NCBI GenBank assembly: GCA_963593905.1
Contig: CAVBBL010000004.1
Coordinates: 62,001 to 126,000, forward strand
DNA from: CAG-791 sp963593905
Lineage (GTDB): Bacteria > Bacillota > Clostridia > Lachnospirales > Lachnospiraceae
Direction: 5' to 3'
Length of the DNA stretch: 64,000 nt
The position numbers and the translations under genes are program-made. The first letter of the stretch is position 1. Every line of letters starts with the position of its first letter. Shown in pieces: positions 53,476-62,889 of the stretch. A model generated the notes under the pieces. The model did no database searches and was not told the DNA's origin. It saw only the letters and a program-made list of their open reading frames with translations.

Positions 53476-53573
53476 GCCGCAGACAAGCTGCGGGAGTAAT
53501 CGTATCGGAGAATTCGCCGTCGCGAAATTCTCCTCACGTTGCCGCAGACAAGCTGCGGCATAAAGAGGTAATT
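53476..53573 (+). repeat. Hairpin-RBS element copy 15 (D-C-D) before dnaE
   Basis: First D (53476-53493) right after the permease stop codon, then C (53501-53538) with outer pairs CGT/ACG, and second D (53541-53559) GCCGCA/TGCGGC around GACAAGC. Then TAAAGAGGTAATT and ATG 53574. No A or B. Confidence 0.92.
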
Positions 53574-56500
53574 ATGTCTTTTGCACATTTGCATGTTCAT
53601 ACAGAATATTCTCTGCTGGACGGCTCCAATAAGATCAGCGAGTATGTAAAGCGGGTCAAGGAACTGGGAATGACTGCGGCAGCGATCACGGACCACGGGG
53701 TTATGTATGGCATTATTGATTTTTACAAGGCGGCGAAAGAGGTGGGGATCAATCCGGTCATCGGATGCGAGGTCTATGTGGCGCCCCACTCCCGCTTTGA
53801 CAGAGAGCGGACAGACGGGGAGGACAGATACTATCACCTGATCCTTCTGGCGGAAAATAACACCGGCTACGAAAATCTCATGAAGATCGTCTCCCGCTCC
53901 TTCACAGAAGGGTATTATTACAAGCCACGGGTGGATATGCAGCTGCTGCGGGAGCACCATGAGGGGATTATTGCACTTTCCGCCTGCCTGGCGGGAGAAG
54001 TCGCCAGAGATATTGTCCGGGGAGACCGGCAGGGGGCAGAGGAAGCGGCGCTTCGTTATCTGGAATGCTTTGGAAAAGGCAATTTTTACCTGGAATTGCA
54101 GGATCACGGCTACCCGGATCAGCAGACCGTCAATGCGGCCCTTTTGGAGATAAGCCGGAAGCTGGACATCCCTTTGGTGGCCACCAATGATGTGCACTAT
54201 ACCTATGCGGAGGATGCGGAGGCCCACGATATCCTGCTGTGCATCCAGACCGGCAAAAAACTTTCCGACGAGGATCGCATGCGCTATCCCGGGGGACAGT
54301 TCTATGTAAAGACGGAAAAGGAAATGAAAGAACTCTTTCCGTATGCTCTGGAAGCGGTGGAAAATACCCAGGCTGTTGCCGACAGATGTCATGTGGAATT
54401 TACTTTCCATGAGACGAAACTTCCCCACTACGAAGTGCCGGAAGGATATGATTCCTGGAGTTATTTAAATAAGCTCTGCGACGACGGTATGAAGGAGCGG
54501 TATCCGGAGGACGACGGAACCCTTCGGAAGCGATTAGAGTATGAGCTGGGCGTTATCCGGGATATGGGCTATGTGGATTATTTCCTAATCGTCTGGGATT
54601 ATATCAACTATGCCAGAGAGCACGGCATCAGTGTAGGGCCGGGCAGAGGATCGGCGGCCGGTTCCATCGTCTCCTATTGCCTGAAGATTACCAACATCGA
54701 TCCCATCCGTTATCAGCTGCTCTTTGAGCGTTTCTTAAATCCGGAGCGTGTTTCCATGCCGGATATTGACGTGGACTTCTGCTTTGAGCGACGGCAGGAG
54801 GTCATCGACTATGTGACCCGCAAATATGGGAAAGACAAGGTGGTGCAGATCATCACCTTCGGTACCCTGGCAGCTAAAGGCGTGCTGCGGGATGTGGGAA
54901 GAGTCATGGATCTGCCCTATGCTTTTGTGGATTCTATTTCCAAGATGGTGCCGGCAGAGCTGGGGATCACTCTGGAGAAAGCACTGAAAATGAATCCGGA
55001 GATGCGAAGCGCCTATGAAAAGGACGACCGGATCCGCAGACTCATTGATATGAGCATGCGCCTGGAGGGACTGCCCCGGCATTCCTCCGTACATGCGGCG
55101 GGAGTGGTGATCTGTCAGCGGCCGGCAGAGGAATTCGTGCCACTTTCCCGGGCAGCGGATGGTTCTATCACCACGCAGTTTACCATGACCACTGTGGAAG
55201 AGCTGGGACTTTTAAAGATGGACTTTCTGGGACTTCGCACCCTGACCGTAATTCAGAATGCAGTGGAATTGATAAACCGCTCTCTGGAGCAGACGGAAGG
55301 CGCCTATCCTGCCTATGAGCTGCCGGCACTGGGAGGCAGTGTGCAGGAAAATCCGGCGGGGGTACCCCTTGACATAGACCGGATCGATTACGGGGACAAG
55401 GCAGTCTTTGCAGCTATTTCCACGGGAAAGACAGACGGCGTTTTTCAGCTGGAATCCGGTGGTATGCAGGGATTTATGAAGGAACTGCAGCCGGAAAATC
55501 TGGAGGATCTCATCGCCGGGATTTCTCTGTATCGTCCGGGACCCATGGATTTTATCCCCAAGTATATAGAGGGAAAGAAAAATGCAGCCTCCATCAGCTA
55601 CGCTACCCCGGAACTGGAGCCTATTCTGGCACCTACCTACGGCTGTATCGTCTATCAGGAGCAGGTCATGCAGATCGTACGGGATCTGGGCGGTTATACC
55701 ATGGGCCGAAGCGACCTGGTGCGCCGGGCTATGAGTAAGAAAAAGCAATACGTCATGGAGGAGGAGCGCCGGAACTTTATTTACGGCAACGAGCAGGAGG
55801 GTGTACCCGGCTGCGTCTCCAGGGGAATTTCTCCGGAGGTGGCCAATGGAATCTACGATACCATGATGGATTTTGCCAAGTATGCCTTTAATAAATCCCA
55901 TGCGGCCTGCTATGCGGTGGTCTCCTACCAGACAGCGTGGCTGAAATATTATTATCCCACGGAATTCATGGCGGCACTGATGACTTCGGTCATAGACTTT
56001 CCAGCCAAGGTGGCAGGCTATATACTGGCCTGCCGCAGCATGCACATTCCGCTGCTGCCCCCGGATATCAATGAGAGTGAGGCGGGATTTTCCGTAGCCA
56101 GAGGAAGCATCCGTTATGCCCTGACCGCCATAAAGGGCGTGGGCAGACCGGTCATCGATGCGGTGGTGAGAGAACGAAGAGCCAGGGGACCGTTCCGGGA
56201 TCTGAAGGATTTCATCACCAGAATGCAGGGAGATGAGCGGGAAATCAACCGCAGGGTGCTGGAGAATTTCATAAAAGCCGGTGCCTTTGACAGCTTTGGC
56301 GCCACCCGCCGACAGCTTATGAGCGTGTATGCCCAGCTTTTTGATGAAATCCAAAAGAACCTTCGTGACAATATGGCGGGACAGATGTCCCTCTTTGACA
56401 TTATGGGGGAGGAGGATCGAAAGGAATTTGAGATCCAGCTGCCGCCTGTGGGCGAATATGACAAGAGTACGAAGCTGGCCTTTGAAAAAGAGGTGTTGGG

Positions 56501-57101
56501 AATCTATGTCAGCGGCCATCCTATGGAGGAATATGTAGACCTGTGGAAAAAGCATGTCACTCATCAGGCAGGAGATTTTCTGCTGCAGGAAGAGACGAAC
56601 CAGCCCTTGGCAAAGGACGGAGAGAAGACAGTGATCGGGGGACTGGTGGCCGAAAAAAAAGTAAAATATACCAAAAACGATAAAGTGATGGCCTTCCTTA
56701 CGGTGGAGGATCTCACCGGCAGCGTGGAGGTCATTGTTTTCCCTAAGACCTACGAGCAATATGGTCAGCTCATCGAGGAAGACGGCAAGATCTTTGTGGA
56801 AGGGCGGGTGTCCTTAGAGGATGAAAAGGACGGCCGGGTCATCGCTCAGAAGATCACTCCTTTTGATCAGATTCCCAAGAAACTGTGGATCCGCTTTCCG
56901 AATAAGGAGACCTATGCGGAGAAGGAAGCTGTGCTGCTGGAGCTGGTGGCCAATTACGGCGGCCGGGATCAGGTGGTGATCTATATCGAGCATCCAAAGG
57001 CCAAAAAAGTGCTGCCTCCGGGGCAGGGGGTGCAGGCCGATGAGGCACTGCTGACCCAGCTGGGAGAGCTGTTCGGCAAAGAAAATGTGACACTTGTGTA
57101 G
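53574..57101 (+). CDS. dnaE: DNA polymerase III alpha subunit
   Basis: 1175 residues. An N-terminal PHP domain (FAHLHVHTEYSLLDG, ITDHGVMYG) is followed by the C-family polymerase core with catalytic aspartates in MPDIDVDF (about D397 and D399) and GPGRGSAAGS. The tandem HhH region and a C-terminal OB fold (VEVIVFPKTYEQY) follow. It replicates DNA in the cytoplasm together with PolC in Firmicutes. It begins directly at a hairpin-RBS element, so this essential gene shares the leader type with the glycan genes. pfkA follows after a 337-bp gap, a common order in Clostridia. Confidence 0.96.
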   Translation: MSFAHLHVHTEYSLLDGSNKISEYVKRVKELGMTAAAITDHGVMYGIIDFYKAAKEVGINPVIGCEVYVAPHSRFDRERTDGEDRYYHLILLAENNTGYENLMKIVSRSFTEGYYYKPRVDMQLLREHHEGIIALSACLAGEVARDIVRGDRQGAEEAALRYLECFGKGNFYLELQDHGYPDQQTVNAALLEISRKLDIPLVATNDVHYTYAEDAEAHDILLCIQTGKKLSDEDRMRYPGGQFYVKTEKEMKELFPYALEAVENTQAVADRCHVEFTFHETKLPHYEVPEGYDSWSYLNKLCDDGMKERYPEDDGTLRKRLEYELGVIRDMGYVDYFLIVWDYINYAREHGISVGPGRGSAAGSIVSYCLKITNIDPIRYQLLFERFLNPERVSMPDIDVDFCFERRQEVIDYVTRKYGKDKVVQIITFGTLAAKGVLRDVGRVMDLPYAFVDSISKMVPAELGITLEKALKMNPEMRSAYEKDDRIRRLIDMSMRLEGLPRHSSVHAAGVVICQRPAEEFVPLSRAADGSITTQFTMTTVEELGLLKMDFLGLRTLTVIQNAVELINRSLEQTEGAYPAYELPALGGSVQENPAGVPLDIDRIDYGDKAVFAAISTGKTDGVFQLESGGMQGFMKELQPENLEDLIAGISLYRPGPMDFIPKYIEGKKNAASISYATPELEPILAPTYGCIVYQEQVMQIVRDLGGYTMGRSDLVRRAMSKKKQYVMEEERRNFIYGNEQEGVPGCVSRGISPEVANGIYDTMMDFAKYAFNKSHAACYAVVSYQTAWLKYYYPTEFMAALMTSVIDFPAKVAGYILACRSMHIPLLPPDINESEAGFSVARGSIRYALTAIKGVGRPVIDAVVRERRARGPFRDLKDFITRMQGDEREINRRVLENFIKAGAFDSFGATRRQLMSVYAQLFDEIQKNLRDNMAGQMSLFDIMGEEDRKEFEIQLPPVGEYDKSTKLAFEKEVLGIYVSGHPMEEYVDLWKKHVTHQAGDFLLQEETNQPLAKDGEKTVIGGLVAEKKVKYTKNDKVMAFLTVEDLTGSVEVIVFPKTYEQYGQLIEEDGKIFVEGRVSLEDEKDGRVIAQKITPFDQIPKKLWIRFPNKETYAEKEAVLLELVANYGGRDQVVIYIEHPKAKKVLPPGQGVQADEALLTQLGELFGKENVTLV

Positions 57102-57438
57102 AACATAGTCCGGAGGTCGGATGTCACATATGGTTGTGTTATAAACACAGATCGGATAAACGGATTAATCAATCTATCTGTCTGTCAGTCAGAGCAGTGG
57201 CGGTGTCAGGATGTTATGGGAAAGAAGTGGGATTGTGGTCAATGTTCCGAAATTGAGATGCTTAAACAGGAAAAAACAGTAAAAAGTACATGGAAAAGGG
57301 TAAAATTCTCTTATTTAGGGGGAATATTTTACAATCCTGTGATTGCAAATCAAAATATACTGCGCTAAAATAAGAAAAGTTTCATGCTGATGCCCGTCCG
57401 GCATGTGGGGGCAGAGGTCAGGCAGAAAGGATAAAGTC
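57102..57438 (+). promoter_or_regulatory. Intergenic region with pfkA promoter
   Basis: No gene seen. TTGCAA (57343-57348) and TAAAAT (57366-57371) are 17 bases apart, about 68 bases before pfkA. TATACT at 57356 is an alternative -10. The leader has a CCGGCATG-type inverted repeat (GCCCGTCCGGC) and then AGAAAGGA before the start. No clear terminator for dnaE is visible. Confidence 0.55.
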
Positions 57439-58413
57439 ATGGCAAAAGAAATTAAGACGATCGGTATTCTTACCAGCGGCGGCGATGCCCCGGGTATGAA
57501 TGCAGCAATTCGCGCAACAGTACGCAAGGCATTGAATGATGGACTGCAGGTAAAGGGCATCCTTCGCGGCTATCAGGGACTGCTGAACGAAGAGATCATT
57601 GATATGGATAAGCACAGCGTATCCGATATTATAGAGCGCGGCGGTACGATTCTAGGTACAGCTCGCTGCGCAGAGTTCCGCACAAAGGAAGGACAGGAGA
57701 AGGGCGCAGAGATCTGCCGCAAGCACGGCATTGACGGTATTGTGGTCATCGGCGGCGACGGCTCCTACAAGGGCGCACAGGCGTTAGCCAGAAACGGCAT
57801 CAATACCGTAGGACTGCCCGGTACCATTGATCTGGATATTGCCTGCACCGAGTATACCATCGGTTTTGATACGGCAATCAATACCGCTATGTCCGCTATC
57901 GATAAGGTAAGAGATACCTCTACCTCCCACGAGCGCTGCAGTATCATAGAGGTAATGGGCAGAAATGCCGGTTATATTGCTCTGTGGTGCGGTGTGGCTA
58001 CCGGTGCAGAGGACATTCTGCTGCCTGAGAAATACGATTACGACGAGCAGAAGCTCATTGATAATATTATCAAGAGCCGTAAGTACGGCAAGAAGCATCA
58101 TATCATCATCAATGCAGAGGGCATCGGTCATTCCGCATCCATGGCTCGTCGTATTGAGGCTGCTACCGGTATCGAGACCCGTGCTACGATCCTTGGATAC
58201 ATGCAGCGCGGCGGCTCTCCTACCTGCAAGGACAGATATTACGCTTCCATCATGGGGGCGTATGCAGCAGATATCCTTTGCGCAGGCAAGTCCAACCGGG
58301 TAGTGTGCTATCGCCACGGTGAGTTCGTCGATTACGACATCGAGGAAGCACTGGCTATGACAAAGGATATTCCGGAGTATGCCTTCGAGGTGAGCCAGAA
58401 GCTGTCCAGATAA
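57439..58413 (+). CDS. pfkA: 6-phosphofructokinase
   Basis: 324 residues from ATG 57439 (GAAAGG upstream). GILTSGGDAPGMNAAIRA binds ATP, GGDGSYKGA (Gly at the position linked with ATP use), then LPGTIDLDIACTEYTIGFDTA where the usual TIDND is TIDLD, though the catalytic Asp is kept. RGGSPTCKDR binds the effector or product site. It phosphorylates fructose 6-phosphate in glycolysis. The TIDLD variant is the one oddity. A strong terminator lies 85 bp after the stop. Confidence 0.95.
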   Translation: MAKEIKTIGILTSGGDAPGMNAAIRATVRKALNDGLQVKGILRGYQGLLNEEIIDMDKHSVSDIIERGGTILGTARCAEFRTKEGQEKGAEICRKHGIDGIVVIGGDGSYKGAQALARNGINTVGLPGTIDLDIACTEYTIGFDTAINTAMSAIDKVRDTSTSHERCSIIEVMGRNAGYIALWCGVATGAEDILLPEKYDYDEQKLIDNIIKSRKYGKKHHIIINAEGIGHSASMARRIEAATGIETRATILGYMQRGGSPTCKDRYYASIMGAYAADILCAGKSNRVVCYRHGEFVDYDIEEALAMTKDIPEYAFEVSQKLSR

Positions 58414-58497
58414 GTGGTAGAGGCACTTTTTGGCAGGTAGAAAAGAAACTGGCCTGGTTAGAAGAAGGCGAGGCAGTTATAAGAAACAAAAAGCAAA

Positions 58498-58534
58498 ACG
58501 GCTCTGACTTTTAGAAGTCAGAGCCGTTTTTAAA
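58498..58534 (+). terminator. Bidirectional terminator between pfkA and isomerase-like gene
   Basis: ACGGCTCTGAC with GTCAGAGCCGT around TTTTAGAA, then TTTTAAAA; preceded by an A-rich arm, so it can also end the minus-strand transcript. Confidence 0.93.
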
Positions 58535-58648
58535 ATTACCATTTCTTTCCAGTCATATGGTCACAAACAGACGGGAAAGTACTTTTTGGATACCGTTTCG
58601 ATTATGTTAGTGCTTTTACGGAATACGTGATTCATAATTCTGTTTCTC

Positions 58649-60076
58649 TTATCTGCAGATGATATCCACAGGAATATCCATAATCTTGGCAACCTTGAGC
58701 AGAGTATCGATGTGTCTGCCGGCTGCTGCAGCCATGTGGTGGGTAGGACCTGCCTCGGACCACTTGTTGCAGAACTCTCTGCAGGGAATGGAGAACTTGG
58801 TGCGCATGTTGGTGTCGCCGAAGGTAAAGATCGGGCCGGGCTGGTTCTCGCCTTCTGCTACGACGAATTTAAACTTGCCGTCCTTGTCCTGGGTAATAGC
58901 CAGGTAGGTAACCGGGCCGGTGGGCGGATAGAACTGTGTCAGATAGCCGCCGCCTACTTTGCCGTGGAAGACTTTTACGATTTTCATGGTAGGCTTGTGT
59001 GCCAGGGAGATGTCTGCATCGCCGGAACCGGAGTGGCCGATAATGCAGATGTCCTCCGGGAAGTCAATGGAGTACATCTCGGAGAGCTGACCCATACCGG
59101 AAATCGTCTTCAAGATGGACATAGCCATGGCAACCTTCATATCACCTTCTACTGCGCAGGCTGTGCCCTGCTTAATCAGCATGGAGAAAGCGGGGATCAG
59201 CATGGAATCCAGCTTGCCGGCAACGCCCTGTGCCTTGCCTGCATAGTGGGATGCAATCATGCCCAGATCTTCATCCTGTGCCCATTTTTCAAAAGCAACC
59301 ACATATTTTGCCATATCTCTGATATCGGCATCCTCTGTGGAAGCACCGCCCTCGATCTCAAAGGTATCGATGATATCCTGTGCTTTGGCGGTAATAGCAT
59401 CCTCATCGGTGATATTGTCGGCAATAGCCCACATATCTTCCCAGTCGAACTGCTTGGTATACAGCCCCATTCTGTTGTAAAGATTGGTCTCATCGATATA
59501 CAGATCCATCATGCCGGGATAGGGACGGCCGATCTGAGCGATATTGGTCTGACGGAAACGTCTGCGTACCTGTGCAGCCTTGCACCAGTCTGCAATCTCC
59601 GCAGCGACTTCCGGGTCACCGCCTTCTACCACGCCGGTGATGACGGCATGTCTCTTGCCTGCACGCTCTAAGTCTGCTACAGCCTCGCCGACAGCACCGC
59701 ACGCATACAGATCACCTAACCAGATCGGAATATCGGTGTTGGCGTAGTCAGGAGCCAGTTTCTTCTGTACATTGACACAGACTACGGGAACATCGAGGTC
59801 TCTGATAGCAGGCAGAACATTATAGGAAGTAGCATAGGTCAGAAGCTGTAAGAATACCAGATCTACATCTGCAGCTCTGAACTTATCGCCGGCTGCCATA
59901 GCCTGTTCCTTGGTGGTCACCATGCCGCCGTCGATAATCTCTACGGTATCCGGCAGTGTCTCCTTAAAATCTGCATACTGCTGTTCGAAATTCGGAACCA
60001 GCTGCGGGAACTGGGGAAGATAGGCACCCAGTGCAATGGAAAAAACGCCGACCTTTGCCTTTGTGTTTACTAACAT
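58649..60076 (-). CDS. L-fucose/L-arabinose isomerase family protein
   Basis: 475 residues, the size of L-arabinose and L-fucose isomerases. VGVFSIALGAYLPQFPQL, the FLQLLTYATSYN block and C-terminal PTHHMAAAAGRHIDTL match the FucI/AraA superfamily, with His and Glu metal ligands expected in the central domain (EGDMKVAMAMS). It interconverts an aldose and a ketose. Neither FucK/FucA nor AraB/AraD is here, so the sugar is unknown. AAGGAGG precedes the start. It is divergent from an AraC-type regulator that probably controls it. Confidence 0.87.
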   Translation of the reverse strand: MLVNTKAKVGVFSIALGAYLPQFPQLVPNFEQQYADFKETLPDTVEIIDGGMVTTKEQAMAAGDKFRAADVDLVFLQLLTYATSYNVLPAIRDLDVPVVCVNVQKKLAPDYANTDIPIWLGDLYACGAVGEAVADLERAGKRHAVITGVVEGGDPEVAAEIADWCKAAQVRRRFRQTNIAQIGRPYPGMMDLYIDETNLYNRMGLYTKQFDWEDMWAIADNITDEDAITAKAQDIIDTFEIEGGASTEDADIRDMAKYVVAFEKWAQDEDLGMIASHYAGKAQGVAGKLDSMLIPAFSMLIKQGTACAVEGDMKVAMAMSILKTISGMGQLSEMYSIDFPEDICIIGHSGSGDADISLAHKPTMKIVKVFHGKVGGGYLTQFYPPTGPVTYLAITQDKDGKFKFVVAEGENQPGPIFTFGDTNMRTKFSIPCREFCNKWSEAGPTHHMAAAAGRHIDTLLKVAKIMDIPVDIICR

Positions 60077-60124
60077 AAAATTTCCTCCTTACCTGTAAGT
60101 TTCCTGCCCCCATAGCAGGTGTTT

Positions 60125-60170
60125 ATCCGTCTGCAAAGAATTGCTGCATTGCTTTTAGTACAAGACGGAT
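60125..60170 (-). promoter_or_regulatory. Hairpin in the isomerase leader
   Basis: ATCCGTCT and AGACGGAT form an 8-bp stem around 30 bases containing a GCAA/TTGC pair, 50-95 bases upstream of the isomerase start. It could be a palindromic operator half-site pair or an RNA hairpin. Function unknown. Confidence 0.35.
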
Positions 60171-60239
60171 TAATACCATATATTTACTTCTATTGTATGA
60201 CTTTATTTGTATATAAACAGCACGCTGTTGGCAAATTCA

Positions 60240-60268
60240 TTGACCTTATTTGCATAGTATCCTATAAT
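60240..60268 (+). promoter_or_regulatory. Near-consensus promoter for the araC-type gene
   Basis: TTGACC (60240-60245), 17-base spacer, perfect TATAAT (60263-60268). The start codon is at 60331. A long leader of about 55 bases follows. Confidence 0.8.
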
Positions 60269-60330
60269 GATTTAGGAGAAATATCCAATTTGAAAGACCT
60301 GGTTTTGACTATTTTTAACAATGGAGAGAT

Positions 60331-61311
60331 ATGAACGAGGAGATTTACAAAAAGCTGATTCAAATTACGCCGGAGGAGCGATATATCCTGGAGCACACAG
60401 GCGCCATCGATAAGACCATCTATGCGGCGGCCAATTCCTCTGTGGTGGATGCAGGGCTTTTGCTGGAACAGGGTAAGCTCATTGATCTGCGTCCCCATAC
60501 CCGGTTCGCTCACTTCCCCCGTCATACACATAACTATGTGGAAATGGTCTATATGGTTTCCGGACAGACCAGACATATCGTCAACGGCAATGAAGTGATT
60601 CTGCGCCAGGGAGAGCTGCTGCTCATGAACCAGCATGCGACCCAGGAAATCTACCCGGCCGGAGAAAAAGACATTGCGGTGAATTTTATGATTCTGCCGG
60701 AATTTTTCGACACAGCACTGATGATGCTCAAAGGGGCTAATTCCATGGTCAGAGATTTTCTGGTGGATTGTCTTAAGAGTACGTCCGGACATGTGGACTA
60801 CCTGCACTTTGAGGTGGCGGATGCCCTGCCGATCCAGAATCTCATAGAGAATCTCATCTATGCGCTTCTAAAGGAGACACCCAATGCCAGCCAGTTGAAT
60901 CAGACGACGGTGGGACTTCTTTTCCTGCATTTGCTGCAGCACACAGACCAGCTGACCATCGGCGGCGACCGCTTTGAGGATGAGGTAATGATGAAAGTCC
61001 TCGGCCATATCGAAGATCATTACAGAGAGGGAGAACTCTCGGATCTGTGCGGTCAGCTCTCTATCGATCTGTATACCCTTTCCCGGATCATCAAGCGCAG
61101 AACCGGGCAGACTTACACAGAACTGGTACAGGAAAAGAGACTGAATCTGGCCGCTTTTCTGCTGGAGACTACCGGTCTTCCCATCACGGATATTTCGGCA
61201 GATGTGGGATATAATAATTTCAGCTATTTTTACAGGATCTTTCGGAAAAAATACGGAATGACACCGAGAGAATACAGGAAGGAAATCGTGACGGGAAAGT
61301 CGGAGAGTTAG
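60331..61311 (+). CDS. AraC-family regulator with cupin sensor domain
   Basis: 326 residues. N-terminal cupin (about 55-150: HFPRHTHNYVEMVYMVSG, GELLLMNQ) and a C-terminal double helix-turn-helix (about 225-320) with LSIDLYTLSRIIKRRTG and ITDISADVGYNNFSYFYRIFRKKYGMTPREYR. The divergent isomerase is the likely target, and the sugar or its phosphate the likely ligand. Good promoter upstream, GGAGAG before the ATG. Confidence 0.94.
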   Translation: MNEEIYKKLIQITPEERYILEHTGAIDKTIYAAANSSVVDAGLLLEQGKLIDLRPHTRFAHFPRHTHNYVEMVYMVSGQTRHIVNGNEVILRQGELLLMNQHATQEIYPAGEKDIAVNFMILPEFFDTALMMLKGANSMVRDFLVDCLKSTSGHVDYLHFEVADALPIQNLIENLIYALLKETPNASQLNQTTVGLLFLHLLQHTDQLTIGGDRFEDEVMMKVLGHIEDHYREGELSDLCGQLSIDLYTLSRIIKRRTGQTYTELVQEKRLNLAAFLLETTGLPITDISADVGYNNFSYFYRIFRKKYGMTPREYRKEIVTGKSES

Positions 61312-61475
61312 AAAATCATTCAGGAAAAAGGCGTCAGAAAAAAGCCATCAGGGAAAAATGTCAGAAAAACGCTTCTCTCTATAGAACGGACTTATTCAAA
61401 GCTGTCAGCGGAAAAAGCGTTGGCAAAAGGTCAATCAGACCTATAGAACAAGACCTGTTGGTGTCTAATGACATC

Positions 61476-61577
61476 AAAAAAGAACCGCGGAATGTAAGTC
61501 CCTGCCGGCTTCGGATACACAGGAAAGGCCCCGGAGTCTCAGGGAAATTACATATTCCACGGTTCTCTTTTTATTTT
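61476..61577. terminator. Long branched hairpin between convergent genes
   Basis: The arms GAACCGCGGAATGTAA and TTACATATTCCACGGTTC pair over about 16 positions. Inside, CCCTG and CAGGG pair, with CCGG and CCGG further in. A-rich and T-rich ends on both sides let it act as a terminator for both strands. The size (about 100 bp) and inner branches exceed a normal terminator, so a small RNA cannot be excluded. Elsewhere in 61312-61475 I see nothing. Confidence 0.55.
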
Positions 61578-61617
61578 ACAGATACTACGATACTACACAC
61601 AGGATCAATACAATGGA

Positions 61618-62769
61618 TTATTTCACCATCAGCATACGGAACATTTCGATGACCTGCTCCTTGGATGCCTCACGGGGATTGCCGGGATAGCATGCATCGT
61701 TGAGTGCATCCTCAGCCAGCTGCTCCAGATCCTCTTCCTTGATCTTGTCAAGAGTCTCCGGGATACCCACATCCTTGGAAAGCTTCTTGACCGCATCGAT
61801 TGCTGCCTGACGATATTCCTCCTGGGTCATCTCGTCTACGCCCTTTACGCCCATAGCTCTTGCTACCTCGCGAAGACGCTCGCCGGTGTACTCCTTATTG
61901 AACTCCATGGAGATGGGAAGGAACATAGCGCAGGCTACACCGTGAGGGGTATCATAATGTGCGGAAAGCGTATGTGCCATAGCATGGTCGATACCCAGAC
62001 CTACGTTGGAGAAGCCCATGCCGGCGATGTACTGGCCAAGTGCCATGCCTTCCCGGCCTGCAGGCTCATTGTTGACAGCAGCGCGGAGGTTCTCGGAAAT
62101 GAGCTTGATGGCCTCATAGTGGAACATGTCGGTGAGCTCCCAGGCAGCCTTGGTGGTATAGCCTTCGATTGCGTGGGTCAGCGCGTCCATACCGGTGGAA
62201 GCGGTCAGTCCCTTGGGCATGGAGGACATCATCTCCGGATCGATTACAGCATAAGCAGGGATATCATGCTCATCTACGCAGACGAACTTACGAACCTTCT
62301 CCGGATCGGTGATAACGTAGTTGATAGTAACCTCTGCAGCAGTGCCTGCAGTAGTGGGAACAGCGATGGTGGTCACGGCATGATTCTTGGTGGGAGCAAC
62401 ACCCTCTAAGGAGCGAACATCCTCGAATTCCGGATTGTTGATGATGATGCCGATGGCCTTTGCGGTATCCATGGAGGAGCCGCCGCCTACAGCGATGATG
62501 GAATCAGCGCCTGCATCCTTGAAGGCCTGCACGCCGGTCTGTACATTGGCGATGGTGGGATTGGGCTTGATCTCGGAATACAAAGTATAAGGGATGCCTG
62601 CTTCTTCCAGCAGAGCGGTGACCTTTCCGGTAACACCGAACTTGACCAGATCAGGATCGGAACATAAGAAAACCTTCTTAAATCCTTCTCTCTGTGCAAT
62701 GCCCGGGATTTCCTGGATGGCACCTTTTCCGTGGTAGGAAACGGTGTTGAGTACGATTCTGTTTGCCAT
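61618..62769 (-). CDS. Iron-containing alcohol dehydrogenase (FucO-like)
   Basis: 383 residues from ATG 62769, 8 bases after GGAGG. GGGSSMDTAKAIG is the NAD-binding loop; iron ligands are expected at the Asp/His set in ITDP-like, HAIEGY, GIDHAMAHTLSAHYDTPHGVA. Group III iron alcohol dehydrogenases reduce lactaldehyde to propanediol or oxidise alcohols such as butanol. Nearness to the isomerase and AraC genes suggests lactaldehyde reduction in deoxysugar use, but no aldolase is present here. Confidence 0.88.
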   Translation of the reverse strand: MANRIVLNTVSYHGKGAIQEIPGIAQREGFKKVFLCSDPDLVKFGVTGKVTALLEEAGIPYTLYSEIKPNPTIANVQTGVQAFKDAGADSIIAVGGGSSMDTAKAIGIIINNPEFEDVRSLEGVAPTKNHAVTTIAVPTTAGTAAEVTINYVITDPEKVRKFVCVDEHDIPAYAVIDPEMMSSMPKGLTASTGMDALTHAIEGYTTKAAWELTDMFHYEAIKLISENLRAAVNNEPAGREGMALGQYIAGMGFSNVGLGIDHAMAHTLSAHYDTPHGVACAMFLPISMEFNKEYTGERLREVARAMGVKGVDEMTQEEYRQAAIDAVKKLSKDVGIPETLDKIKEEDLEQLAEDALNDACYPGNPREASKEQVIEMFRMLMVK

Positions 62770-62821
62770 TTCTGCAACCTCCATATATTTATTGTGATTT
62801 GATATAAAATATAGAACATTT

Positions 62822-62883
62822 ATCCGCTGTTTTCTGACAGCGGATCACGTGATGAGTATACCATTTTGGACCGCTTCGTGCAA
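62822..62883 (-). promoter_or_regulatory. Alcohol dehydrogenase promoter and leader hairpin
   Basis: On the minus strand TTGCAC (62878-62883), 17-base spacer, TATACT (62855-62860). Shortly downstream a hairpin ATCCGCTGT with ACAGCGGAT (62822-62845) would form in the leader RNA, or be a palindromic operator site. Confidence 0.6.
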
Positions 62884-62889
62884 AAGAAC

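Noticed and set aside
7212..53573. Hairpin C or D as intrinsic terminators
   Set aside because: Stems are good but no T run follows; the next bases are AAAGAGG and a start codon.
7212..53573. Elements as integron attC sites or IS ends
   Set aside because: No integrase or transposase in the window, no attC core motifs seen, and no clear target-site duplications at the copies.
55212..56759. 515-residue minus-strand open frame
   Set aside because: Opposite dnaE, rich in His, Ile and Arg as expected from antisense of a coding frame; no family motif.
58649..60076. Naming the isomerase-like gene fucI or araA
   Set aside because: The family match is clear but the partner genes that would fix the sugar are absent.
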